DNA from: JBKQHQ01 sp052148715
GTDB taxonomy: Bacteria; Pseudomonadota; Alphaproteobacteria; Rhizobiales; Xanthobacteraceae
NCBI GenBank assembly: GCA_052148715.1
Contig: JBKQHQ010000096.1
Coordinates: forward strand, 43,200 to 107,199
Direction of reading: 5' to 3'
DNA length: 64,000 nucleotides
The translations under genes were made by a program, and so were the position numbers. Positions 55,525 through 63,424 of the stretch are shown here, piece after piece; position 1 is the stretch's first letter; each line of letters begins with the position of its first letter. The notes under the pieces are model-generated. The model did no database searches, had not been told where the DNA came from, and saw nothing but the letters and a program-made list of their open reading frames with translations.

Positions 55525-55617
55525 TGGCGGAGACGGAGGGATTCGAACCCTCGATACGCCTTTGGAGCGTATAACGGTTTAGCAAACCGCCGCCTTCAGC
55601 CACTCGGCCACGTCTCC
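55525..55617 (-). tRNA. tRNA-Ser (anticodon GCU)
   Basis: Read on the minus strand, the acceptor stem GGAGACG pairs with CGTCTCC, followed by discriminator G and an encoded CCA. The anticodon stem-loop GGTTTGCTAAACC gives anticodon GCU, reading AGC/AGU serine codons. The long variable arm (TATACGCTCCAAAGGCGTAT) and the T-loop GGTTCGAATCC are typical of tRNA-Ser. Confidence 0.97.
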
Positions 55618-55720
55618 GTCGCTAGACGCTTAGAGAATCGCCGCTTTGCGGTCAACGGAGGCGGAGCACAACGGTGCGCGACCCGGTCCGCGCAGATGGG
55701 AGATCGCGCCGCGCCGGCCG

Positions 55721-56029
55721 TCAGCTGACCCGCGCTTCGCCGCGCTCCATCTTGGCGACCGAAGCCTGCCGGTGGTCCGTCCGCAGCCAATCGCGCGCGG
55801 CGCGCTGCGCGGCGGCGACCTCCGACTCCGACATTTGCACCGCGATCTCGCGGCGCAGGCGGATCGCATCCGTGTTCCCCTTCATCGCCGCGATGTTGAA
55901 CCATTTGTGCGCGGACACGAAATCGGTCGGCACCGAATGTCCGATCGAATACGTCATACCCAGCTCATAGAACACGTCGGCATTCGCCTCGCCGAGCGTC
56001 GCCCCATCAGCCATCTCGAAACGAGCCAT
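55721..56029 (-). CDS. Small Sel1-like repeat protein
   Basis: 102 residues with one Sel1-type (TPR-related) unit: FYELGMTYSIGHSVPTDFVS then AHKWFNIAAMKGNTDAIRLR, followed by a helical, charged tail (REIAVQMSESEVAAAQRAA). ATG at 56029 (MARFEMADG) has GAGAGG upstream; a longer frame is not supported. No signal peptide. Such proteins serve as small protein-interaction modules; the partner is unknown. Lies downstream of the GST gene on the same strand. Confidence 0.8.
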   Translation of the reverse strand: MARFEMADGATLGEANADVFYELGMTYSIGHSVPTDFVSAHKWFNIAAMKGNTDAIRLRREIAVQMSESEVAAAQRAARDWLRTDHRQASVAKMERGEARVS

Positions 56030-56280
56030 GACGGCCTCTCCCCTGTTTCGCGCTTGCCCGATCCTTATGCGGGCTTCGCGCGCTTGTCTCCCCGGCAGCT
56101 TCCCGCCGGCGACGCGGAGCATCCGCAAAAAATTTGAACAGTGATTTAAGCAATCTGATGAATCGAACCTTAACAAAAGACGCCCGACGGGCGGATCAGC
56201 CTGGTTAACAATCCACGCTTCACCAGCGTCATCCCCGCCCCGGCCGGGGATAACGCCGGTGCGGCGGCGCCATGACCGGC

Positions 56281-57006
56281 CTAATCGGAGGATGCACTAA
56301 CTTGTGCCGTCTGCTCGAACAGCGTGGCCCGAACTTTCGGATCGCGGATGTCGACATGCCGGGCCGCTTCGACGCGCAAGGCAAGGCCGCGCTTGACCGC
56401 GGGACGCTCACGCATGGTCGCGAGCCATCGCTTGAGATGCGGGAACTGTTCGATGTCCTGCCCTTGCAGCTTCCACCGGCTCACCCAGCCGACGCACGCC
56501 ATGTCGGCGATCGAATATCTGCCGGCCAGGAATTCATGCTCGCTCAGGCGCCGGTCCATGACGCCGTAAAGGCGGTTGCATTCCTTGGTATAGCGCTCGA
56601 TGGCGTAAGCAACCGGCTCGAGCGTGTAGAGGCGGAAGTGGTGCGCCTGGCCGGCCATCGGGCCTAGCCCCGCCATCTGCCAGAACAGCCACTCGTCGAC
56701 CCTGACGCGCGCGCGCTCATTGGCCGGATAGAACCGGCCGGTCTTGCGGCCGAGATATTGCAGGATCGCGCCCGACTCGAACACCGACAGCGGCCTGCCG
56801 CCCGGTCCGTCATGATCGACGATGGCGGGCATGCGATTGTTGGGCGAGATCGCCAAAAATTCCGGCCTGAACTGCTCGCCTTCGGCGATGTTCACCGGAT
56901 GCACGATGTAGGGAAGCCTGCACTCCTCCAGCATGATCGAAATCTTCCAGCCGTTCGGCGTCGGCCAGAAATAGAGATCGATCGGTTTGGTTTTCGATCG
57001 CGTCAT
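56281..57006 (-). CDS. Glutathione S-transferase family protein (YfcG-like)
   Basis: 241 residues. An N-terminal thioredoxin-fold domain has YFWPTPNGWKISIMLEE and ISPNNRMPAIVDHDG, followed by the glutathione-binding FESGAILQYLGRKTGRFYP. A helical C-terminal domain ends with SIADMACVGWVSRW. The TPNG(W)K active-site region is that of YfcG/YghU disulfide-bond oxidoreductases, which use glutathione to reduce disulfides. ATG at 57006 coincides with the domain start; upstream extension is not conserved in character. Confidence 0.88.
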   Translation of the reverse strand: MTRSKTKPIDLYFWPTPNGWKISIMLEECRLPYIVHPVNIAEGEQFRPEFLAISPNNRMPAIVDHDGPGGRPLSVFESGAILQYLGRKTGRFYPANERARVRVDEWLFWQMAGLGPMAGQAHHFRLYTLEPVAYAIERYTKECNRLYGVMDRRLSEHEFLAGRYSIADMACVGWVSRWKLQGQDIEQFPHLKRWLATMRERPAVKRGLALRVEAARHVDIRDPKVRATLFEQTAQVSASSD

Positions 57007-57416
57007 GGCGCGATCGTAGCCCGAAATGACACGTGATGGCGAGGGCGTGCCGGCGGCGACCGCGTTTCCCGTGCGCGAAATGGCTTCGCGGATGACGGCG
57101 TCGGTGTGGGAGGCTTTACCTGCGCCCGTCGCGGGCCGCGGGTGCGGCACCGGAAGTAGGGCGTCGGCCAGATCGGGAGATCTAAAACCGATCGGCAGCG
57201 GTACTCGCTACTGATCTCGAGAAGCAGAACCCCCCTGCCCCTCCTCCACCGAAGCGTCCGCGTGGCGCGAACGCTTCGGTGGAGCTTAAACTCCTGTCTC
57301 GCCGACGCCCTTCTGTCGACTGAGCCGGTGATCGTCTTAGGCGATCGCGGTGCGCAAGTCCCTCGACCTCGCCGGCTCCTGTGACATCGGCTTCGAAGCT
57401 CGAAGTCGATGACGGC
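57007..57416. other. Intergenic region with two strong hairpins
   Basis: About 410 bp. A perfect 14-bp inverted repeat, CTCCACCGAAGCGT (57244-57257) / ACGCTTCGGTGGAG (57271-57284), and a 12-bp stem CATCGGCTTCGA / TCGAAGTCGATG (57385-57411) lie downstream of the lysine-rich mini-gene. No other gene is seen. Confidence 0.55.
57385..57411 (-). terminator. Hairpin directly after lysine-rich mini-gene
   Basis: Twelve-base-pair stem with a 3-nt loop and one G-T pair, starting 6 bp after the stop codon at 57417. Lacks a T-run, so it may stabilise the 3' end or form a weak terminator. Confidence 0.45.
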
Positions 57417-57506
57417 TCACTTCTTCGAAGTCTTCCGCTTTGCAGTCCTTTTGGTAGCCGTCTTTTTCGCCGCTGACTTCGTCTTCGATTTGGCCTTCTT
57501 CGCCAT
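57417..57506 (-). CDS. 29-residue lysine/alanine-rich basic protein
   Basis: Minimal ORF starting MAKKAKSKTKSAAKK and continuing TATKRTAKRKTSKK, with about half its residues Lys or Arg and no acidic residue. It resembles the basic tails of histone H1-like or HU-type proteins, so it may bind DNA or RNA; that is inference. ATG at 57506 has AGGAGGG five bases upstream, an excellent ribosome binding site, and a hairpin follows the stop codon. Such features favour a real gene despite the size. Confidence 0.65.
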   Translation of the reverse strand: MAKKAKSKTKSAAKKTATKRTAKRKTSKK

Positions 57507-58285
57507 TGCTGCCCTCCTAGCATAGTGAGATGGCGACGCATCAGTGCATTCGCGAATCGAGATGCACTGCAATTCCGATTACTACAACACAATGAAAAAA
57601 ACAGCGACTCGGCTTAAGGATTGGTGTACGCGGCAACCACACGGGTCGCGGCTCGCGAGCGGCGAAAGGCGAGCAGGTCATCCGCGCAAGCGGTGTGAGC
57701 TCACACACGAAGACCAGATTTCCGAATTCTGTTAGATTCAAGAAATGCCCATTCGGCAAGGCTTACCTTCATCATTGCTGACCTGCGCCGACCGCATTGC
57801 GAACGGTCGAGGTGACTCCATCGCGCGCGCCGCAAGCGTCGTGGAGGCCGGCTGCGCGCGCTGCGGCGTCCGACCACTTTTCCACGAAATTTGCTCACGG
57901 CGCGCCGGCGAGGCTGCCAAAACGACGGCGTCGGCGCGAATCACGCGTCAACGATTCGCGGTGCTCGCTTCCTCCCGATGCAATTTGCATGTCTCGACGA
58001 GCGACCAAGCTATCCCGCAAGGCGGGTGCCGATGCAGGTCGTCGTTGTTAGGACGTCGGGCGAGCGTGACGCGCTCAAGCTCACCGAAACCGCCATGCGA
58101 TGTCCGGCGACGGCGACGTGATGGTGCGCGCACGGGGCGCAGGCCGAACGTCTTGATCCGCAAGGGCCTCGATCGCTGCACGTCCGGCCCGCGCATGGGA
58201 TCCTGGCGAGCTGTGCCAATCCGGGAAAGATGGTCGAGACGCGTTGATGCGTAGCCGCGCGCGGCGCGTCCGACGCTCGCCTCCC
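57507..58285. other. Intergenic region without supported gene
   Basis: About 780 bp between the mini-gene and gatB. Short frames on both strands overlap each other without domains or good ribosome binding sites. Nothing supported. Confidence 0.4.
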
Positions 58286-60055
58286 TCAGATCCCCAGCTT
58301 TTGCTTCAGCAGCTCGTTCACGGCCTGCGGGTTTGCCTTGCCGCCGGAGGCCCGCATCACCTGACCGACGAACCAACCCATCAGGGTCGGCTTCGCCCTC
58401 GCCTGCTCGACCTTGTCGGGATGCTTGGCGATGATGTCGTCGACCACCTGCTCGATGGCGCCGACATCGCTTTCCTGCCTCAGCCCGTGCTCTTCGACGA
58501 ACTCTTCGATATCGGTCTCTGGATAAATCATTGTGTAATCCAAGACTTCTTCCGCGGTCTTTGCGGAGATAATGCCGCGCACCGTCATTTGCACGATTAC
58601 GCTGTTGGCAGACGGGCCGGTCGGACCCATCGTCATGAAAACTCTTTGAGGACCCGCTGGTCCTGTTGGACCCTCTGTCTTGGGGCCCGTCGCAGGACCC
58701 GCAGGGCCGGTCGGACCCGTTGTAATGGGACCCGTCGGTAGACCCGCAAGACCCGTTGTGCTGGGGCCCCTCGGAGGACCCGCAGGGCCCGTCGGGCCCG
58801 TTGTATTGGGACGCGCCGAAGGACCCGCAGGGCCGGTCGGACCCGCAGGCCCCGTCGTCTTGGGGCCCGTCGGAGGACCTGCGGGGCCGGTTGGCCCGCG
58901 GGGACCAGTACGGTTTAGTCGGCCTAAGTATTTATTGATCAACCAATTTGCAGCGGGCCTGGGCGGCGCGCCGTCGGCCACCATGATTTCGAAATAATCC
59001 GCGCGCTCGCGTTCCGCGACCAACACATCTGCTAGTTCCGCGATCAACGCATGCGCTCCGTACGAAGGTGAACCATAGACTTGCATGAAGCGCGCCTTCT
59101 TCGCGTCGCGCAGTTCCGGCAATTCGCGCTTAAGCCGCTCGATCTCATCGTCGGCGATCTCGAGCGGCAGCAGGTCGGGGTCGGGGAAATAGCGATAGTC
59201 GTGCGCCTCTTCCTTGTTGCGCATCGAGCGCGTCTCGCCTTTGTCGGGGTCGAACAACCGCGTTTCCTGCTCGATCGCGCCGCCGTCCTCCAAGATGGCG
59301 ATCTGGCGCCGCGCTTCGTGCTCGATCGCCTGGCCGATGAAGCGGATCGAGTTCACGTTCTTGATCTCGCAGCGGGTGCCGAGCGGCGCACCCGGCCGGC
59401 GCACCGAGACGTTGACGTCGGCACGCAGCGAGCCCTTCTCCATGTCGCCGTCGCAGGTGCCGAGGTCGCGCAGGATCTCGCGCAGCTTGGCCACGAAGGC
59501 CATTGCTTCCTCGGACGAGCGCAGATCCGGCTTCGAGACGATCTCCATCAAGGCGACGCCGGAGCGATTGAGGTCGACGAACGACATCGACGGATGCTGG
59601 TCATGCAGCGACTTGCCGGCGTCCTGCTCGAGATGCAGGCGCTCGATGCGCACCGTGACCGTCTCACCGTCCGGCGGCGCGACGATGACCTCGCCCTCGC
59701 CCACGATCGGCGATTTGTACTGGCTGATCTGATAGCCTTGCGGCAAGTCGGGATAGAAATAGTTCTTGCGGTCGAACACAGACTTGCGATTGATCCGTGC
59801 CTTGAGGCCGAGCCCGGTGCGGATTGCTTGCCTCACGCATTCCGCGTTGATCACGGGCAGCATGCCGGGCATTGCGGCGTCGACGAGCGAGACATGCGAA
59901 TTCGGCTCGCCGCCAAACTCGGTCGAGGCGCCGGAAAAGAGCTTGGATTTGGACGTCACCTGGGCATGGACCTCCATGCCGATGACGACTTCCCAATCGC
60001 CGCTTGCGCCCTGGATCAGCTTGGCTTTGCTTCCATTCCGCACGGCTTCATTCAT
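58286..60055 (-). CDS. gatB: Asp-tRNA(Asn)/Glu-tRNA(Gln) amidotransferase subunit B with collagen-like insert
   Basis: Subunit B of GatCAB, which converts misacylated Glu-tRNA(Gln) or Asp-tRNA(Asn) to the amide using ammonia from GatA. The catalytic cradle is intact: WEVVIGMEVHAQ, KNYFYPDLPQGYQISQY, MSFVDLNRSGVALMEIVS and RCEIKNVNS. The tail domain is also intact, with VEQARAKPTLMGWFVGQVM and GGKANPQAVNELLKQKLGI. Between AANWLINKYLGRLN and SANSVIVQMTVRGIISAKTA sit about 98 codons (residues 384-481) of Gly-Pro-Thr-Gly-Pro-Ala repeats. The product is 589 residues; without the insert it is about 491, the normal length. ATG at 60055 has GAGGAG upstream. The frame is open throughout, so the gene is probably functional. 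Confidence 0.95.
   Translation of the reverse strand: MNEAVRNGSKAKLIQGASGDWEVVIGMEVHAQVTSKSKLFSGASTEFGGEPNSHVSLVDAAMPGMLPVINAECVRQAIRTGLGLKARINRKSVFDRKNYFYPDLPQGYQISQYKSPIVGEGEVIVAPPDGETVTVRIERLHLEQDAGKSLHDQHPSMSFVDLNRSGVALMEIVSKPDLRSSEEAMAFVAKLREILRDLGTCDGDMEKGSLRADVNVSVRRPGAPLGTRCEIKNVNSIRFIGQAIEHEARRQIAILEDGGAIEQETRLFDPDKGETRSMRNKEEAHDYRYFPDPDLLPLEIADDEIERLKRELPELRDAKKARFMQVYGSPSYGAHALIAELADVLVAERERADYFEIMVADGAPPRPAANWLINKYLGRLNRTGPRGPTGPAGPPTGPKTTGPAGPTGPAGPSARPNTTGPTGPAGPPRGPSTTGLAGLPTGPITTGPTGPAGPATGPKTEGPTGPAGPQRVFMTMGPTGPSANSVIVQMTVRGIISAKTAEEVLDYTMIYPETDIEEFVEEHGLRQESDVGAIEQVVDDIIAKHPDKVEQARAKPTLMGWFVGQVMRASGGKANPQAVNELLKQKLGI
58613..58906 (-). repeat. In-frame collagen-like tandem repeat inside gatB
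   Basis: Roughly six to seven units with consensus TTGPTGPAGPPTGPK (15 codons, 45 nt). Individual units are 12, 15 or up to 18 codons, always a multiple of three. Glycine recurs largely every third residue, as in collagen triple helices. First and last units are degenerate (TGPRGPTGPAG at the 5' side, TMGPTGPSANS at the 3' side). The flanking residues are ordinary GatB. Confidence 0.93.
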
Positions 60056-60087
60056 CGCGCGCTCCTCACCGCTCGTCGATCCGGGGG

Positions 60088-60378
60088 CTACCGCAACGAC
60101 AACAGCGCCGCAACGATCTCGTCCCACTCGGCATCGAGCGCGCCCGTGGCGGCCGGGCGCCTCGCTTGCCGATACCAATAGCGGGCATTGTCGAGGTCGC
60201 CTTCGACACGATGCAGATAGGCGTGCACCCAGGCTGCGTCCTCGCCCGCCTCATCCATCACGAGCGCATGCGCCTTGTCCCAGTCACCCTTGGCGGCAAA
60301 CCAAAGGGCGCGCGGCGGCACCGCCAGTCGAGGAGGCGCCGCGCGGTCGAGCGAACGTTTGAACTGCGCGAGATTCAT
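60088..60378 (-). CDS. Small conserved-type protein between gatA and gatB
   Basis: 96 residues, mostly helical, with FKRSLDRAAPPRLAVPPRAL at the start and a TPR-like WVHAYLHRVEGDLDNARYWYRQARR in the middle. No signal peptide. It lies 12 bp after gatA and 32 bp before gatB, thus within the gat operon. I know similar short proteins at this position in related bacteria but no function. A role in amidotransferase assembly or regulation is only a contextual guess. Confidence 0.8.
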   Translation of the reverse strand: MNLAQFKRSLDRAAPPRLAVPPRALWFAAKGDWDKAHALVMDEAGEDAAWVHAYLHRVEGDLDNARYWYRQARRPAATGALDAEWDEIVAALLSLR

Positions 60379-60390
60379 TCGCGCGGCCCT

Positions 60391-61878
60391 TCAGGACGTT
60401 ACCCACCACGCATCGGGAACCTTAAAGCTTCCCGCTTCCCGCTCGATCACATGGGCGAGCGCGAAGAGCGTCTCCTCCTCGAACGGCCGGCCGATCAGCT
60501 GCAGCGCGAGCGGCAGCCCCTGACCATCGAGGCCGGCGGGCACCGCAATGCCGGGCAGCCCTGCCATATTTACCGTCACAGTGAAGACGTCGTTGAGATA
60601 CATCTCGACGGGATCATCGGAGGACTTTTCGCCGATGCCGAATGCTGGCGAGGGCGTCACGGGGGTCAAGATGGCGTCGACGCCGCGCGCAAAGCATTCC
60701 TCAAAGTCGCGCTTGATCAGCGTGCGCACCCGTTGCGCTTGCAGATAATACGCATCGTAATAGCCGGCCGACAGCACATAGGTGCCGATCATCACGCGCC
60801 GGCGCACCTCGGCGCCAAAACCTTCCGCCCGAGTACGCTCGTACATGTCGGTGATGTCGCGGCCGGCGACGCGCAGCCCATAGCGCACGCCGTCATAGCG
60901 GGCGAGGTTCGACGAGGCCTCCGCCGGGGCAACGATATAATAGGCCGGCAGCGCATATTTGGTGTGCGGGAGCGAGACGTCGACGACCTCCGCGCCTGCT
61001 TGCATGAGCCATTGCGCGCCGTTGAGCCACAGCTTCTCGATCTCGGGCGGCATGCCGTCGAGCCGATACTCCTTCGGGATGCCGATCTTCATGCCCTTGA
61101 CCGAGCTGCCGACCGCCGCCTCGTAGTCGGGCACGGGGCGGTCGACCGAGGTCGTGTCCTTGGCATCGTGGCCGGCCATCGAGCGCAGCAGGATCGCTGC
61201 GTCGCGCACGCTGCGTGCAAACGGTCCGGCCTGATCGAGCGAGGAGGCGAAGGCGACGATGCCAAAGCGCGAGCAGCGCCCGTAAGTCGGCTTGATGCCG
61301 ACGGTGCCGGTGAAGGCGGCCGGCTGCCGGATCGAGCCGCCCGTATCGGTGCCGGTCGCGCCCAGGCACAAATTCGCCGCCACCGCGGCCGCCGAGCCGC
61401 CGGAGGAGCCGCCCGGCACGAGCGGCGTGTTGGAACCCTGACGCCGCCACGGCGAGATGACCGGGCCGAAATAGGAACTCTCGTTCGACGAACCCATGGC
61501 AAACTCGTCATTGTTGGTCTTGCCGAGCAGCACGGCGCCGTCGCGCCACAGCTGAGCGGTGACGGTCGATTCGTAGGCGGGGATGAAGTTCTCCAAAATG
61601 TGCGAGCACGCCGTGGTGCGCACGCCCTTGGTGGCGAACATGTCCTTGACGGCGATCGGGATGCCTTCAAGCGGCCGCGCCGCATTGCCGGCGATGCGCC
61701 GGTCGGCCTCCTGCGCCGTCGCGCGCGCCGCATCGGGAGTTTCGAGCACGAAGGCATTGAGGCCGCGCGCCTGCGCGATGGCGGCAATATGCGCTTCGGC
61801 AAGCTCGACGGCGGAGACCGCGCGATTGCGCAGCGCATCGCGCGCCTCCGCAAGGGTCAGGGCCGTTAGATCACGCAC
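60391..61878 (-). CDS. gatA: Asp-tRNA(Asn)/Glu-tRNA(Gln) amidotransferase subunit A
   Basis: Glutaminase subunit of GatCAB, an amidase-signature enzyme that hydrolyses glutamine and channels ammonia to GatB. The 495 residues keep the catalytic triad Lys78 (IPIAVKDMF), cis-Ser158 (GGSSGGSAAA) and nucleophile Ser182 (DTGGSIRQPAAF), plus the downstream GIKPTYGRCSRFGIV. GTG at 61878 is the start. A 55-residue ORF lies immediately upstream and gatC beyond it. Confidence 0.96.
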   Translation of the reverse strand: MRDLTALTLAEARDALRNRAVSAVELAEAHIAAIAQARGLNAFVLETPDAARATAQEADRRIAGNAARPLEGIPIAVKDMFATKGVRTTACSHILENFIPAYESTVTAQLWRDGAVLLGKTNNDEFAMGSSNESSYFGPVISPWRRQGSNTPLVPGGSSGGSAAAVAANLCLGATGTDTGGSIRQPAAFTGTVGIKPTYGRCSRFGIVAFASSLDQAGPFARSVRDAAILLRSMAGHDAKDTTSVDRPVPDYEAAVGSSVKGMKIGIPKEYRLDGMPPEIEKLWLNGAQWLMQAGAEVVDVSLPHTKYALPAYYIVAPAEASSNLARYDGVRYGLRVAGRDITDMYERTRAEGFGAEVRRRVMIGTYVLSAGYYDAYYLQAQRVRTLIKRDFEECFARGVDAILTPVTPSPAFGIGEKSSDDPVEMYLNDVFTVTVNMAGLPGIAVPAGLDGQGLPLALQLIGRPFEEETLFALAHVIEREAGSFKVPDAWWVTS

Positions 61879-61885
61879 GCAGGGC

Positions 61886-62053
61886 TCAGAGCGGTTCGTC
61901 GGCGCCGGGCTTGATCACCGGGTCCGTGTCCTCCTCCACCGCATCGGCGGAGAACTGCTTCGCCTTGGCCAGCGGATCTTGCGCCGCCGCCCGCGCCGCC
62001 ATCTGTTTCAGGTAGGCGTAGTAGAGCGCCTCTTGTTCACATGCGAGGCACAT
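61886..62053 (-). CDS. 55-residue protein with N-terminal CxxC, coupled to gatC
   Basis: Short ORF starting MCLACEQEALYYAYLKQMAA, with two cysteines in a CLAC arrangement, followed by an Ala-rich helix and an acidic tail (EEDTDPVIKPGADEPL). Its ATG shares a base with the gatC stop (TGATG), and its stop is 7 bp before gatA, so it is expressed with them. The CxxC could bind a metal or form a disulfide. Function unknown; ORF style matches small proteins near gat genes in relatives. Confidence 0.75.
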   Translation of the reverse strand: MCLACEQEALYYAYLKQMAARAAAQDPLAKAKQFSADAVEEDTDPVIKPGADEPL

Positions 62054-62331
62054 CACTCGACCACCTTCGGCACGAGGAAGAAATGGTTTTCGCTCGCCGG
62101 AGCGTTGCCGACGATGTCGTCGGCAATGCCGCCCTCGGTGACCACGTCCGGCCGTTGTTTCATCGCCATGGGAATGACCGACGTCATCGGCTCGACACCC
62201 TCGACGTTCACTTCGGACAGTTGCTCGACAAAGGCCAGCATTGCATTGAGCTCGCCTTCGAGGTGCTCGACCTCGTCGTCGGCCACGGCGATACGGGCAA
62301 GATGCGCAATGCGGCGGACATCGACCGGCAT
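62053..62331 (-). CDS. gatC: Asp-tRNA(Asn)/Glu-tRNA(Gln) amidotransferase subunit C
   Basis: Small subunit that wraps around the GatA-GatB interface and stabilises GatA. The 92 residues begin with the family VRRIAHLARIAVADDEVEHL, then LNAMLAFVEQLSEVNVEGVEPM and the C-terminal APASENHFFLVPKVVE strand. First gene of the gatC-ORF-gatA-ORF-gatB set. Confidence 0.95.
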   Translation of the reverse strand: MPVDVRRIAHLARIAVADDEVEHLEGELNAMLAFVEQLSEVNVEGVEPMTSVIPMAMKQRPDVVTEGGIADDIVGNAPASENHFFLVPKVVE

Positions 62332-62407
62332 GAAACCCTCACAGGGCGGGCCCGCGGCCCTCTAGGACCAACCCTATAGCAGAATCAGACCACGGAGGAC
62401 AGACGCC

Positions 62408-63289
62408 CTAGCTCGCGCGTAGGAGGCGTATGCGCGTGCCCCAGGGGTCGGCGGTTTCGATCCCCTCGGCCGTCGACGCCGTGTCGGCGCCGACCGCAGC
62501 GAGCCGCCCGCGAACGGCAGCGAAGCTCGCCGCATCACTCGCCGCGATCGCAAACCAGGCGAGGCCGGCGCGGGTCGGATCGCGCGGGCCGGCGCCGGCG
62601 CTCTGCCAGACATTCGCGCCGACGTGGTGGTGGTAATGCCCCGACGACATGAACGCGGCGCCGTGCCGGCGGCGCGTCAAATCGAGGCCGATGCCGCCGC
62701 GATAGAATTGCTCGGCTTGATCGAGATCACCGACGCGCAGGTGGATATGGCCGATGCGCAAGCCTTCCGGCGCCGTGAAGCCCGCGGTTGGCGGATCGAT
62801 ATCGGCGATGATGTCCTCGATATCGAGCGCCTTGGTCGGCATGGCGACCATGCCGTCGCGCCAGTCCCACGCATCGGGGGGCCGGTCGGAGTACACCTCG
62901 ACGCCATTGCCCTCCGGATCGTCGAGATAGAAGGCCTCGCTGACCCCGTGATCGGAAGCGCCGACGATCGGCGCGCGCATCTCGGCGGCGTGCATCACCC
63001 ATCGCGCAAGATCGGCGCGGGTCGGCATCAGATAGGCCGTGTGATAGAGGCCGGCCGACCGCGCATCGTCGGCCTGGAAGTCTTCGCGCAGCGTCAGCTC
63101 GAGCAAGGGAACGCCGCCCACGCCGAGCCGCGCCAACACGTCGGTGCGCTCCAGCAGAGTGAGACCGATGACATCGCGGTAGTAGGCCGTGGTCCGGTCG
63201 AGATCGCGGACGTTCAGCCCGACGGCGGCGATATGCAACGGCGCTGCGGTGGCCAAGCCGGGCGCAGCAGAAGGATTAGGCGCGTCCAT
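62408..63289 (-). CDS. VOC family extradiol dioxygenase-like protein (CatE type)
   Basis: 293 residues with two vicinal-oxygen-chelate modules: IAAVGLNVRDLDRTTAYYRD near residue 20 and GHIHLRVGDLDQAEQFYRGG near 170. The CatE-like YHHHVGANVWQSAG motif and NGVEVYSDRPPDAW lie between conserved metal-ligand positions. It probably cleaves catechol-like aromatic rings or a related substrate with Fe(II). ATG at 63289 chosen; an upstream in-frame start is less likely. Divergent from ruvX. Confidence 0.85.
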   Translation of the reverse strand: MDAPNPSAAPGLATAAPLHIAAVGLNVRDLDRTTAYYRDVIGLTLLERTDVLARLGVGGVPLLELTLREDFQADDARSAGLYHTAYLMPTRADLARWVMHAAEMRAPIVGASDHGVSEAFYLDDPEGNGVEVYSDRPPDAWDWRDGMVAMPTKALDIEDIIADIDPPTAGFTAPEGLRIGHIHLRVGDLDQAEQFYRGGIGLDLTRRRHGAAFMSSGHYHHHVGANVWQSAGAGPRDPTRAGLAWFAIAASDAASFAAVRGRLAAVGADTASTAEGIETADPWGTRIRLLRAS

Positions 63290-63424
63290 GCCATCTAATA
63301 TTGGTGTGCGGCTGTGCGGGCGCAACTATGCACGGCCGGCGCCGGAACCGGCCGATCACGCTGATCAGTCCGTGTTGATGAAGGCTTCGCGGATCGGCCG
63401 CGCCCACCGGGATAGGCTGTACGA

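Noticed and set aside
58680..58997. Plus-strand ORF encoding a collagen-like protein (GPVAGPAGPVGPVV...) opposite gatB
   Set aside because: It is the antisense reading of the gatB insert: Gly (GGN) and Pro (CCN) codons mirror each other, so both strands look collagen-like. Its flanks are antisense to conserved GatB and it has no convincing ribosome binding site.
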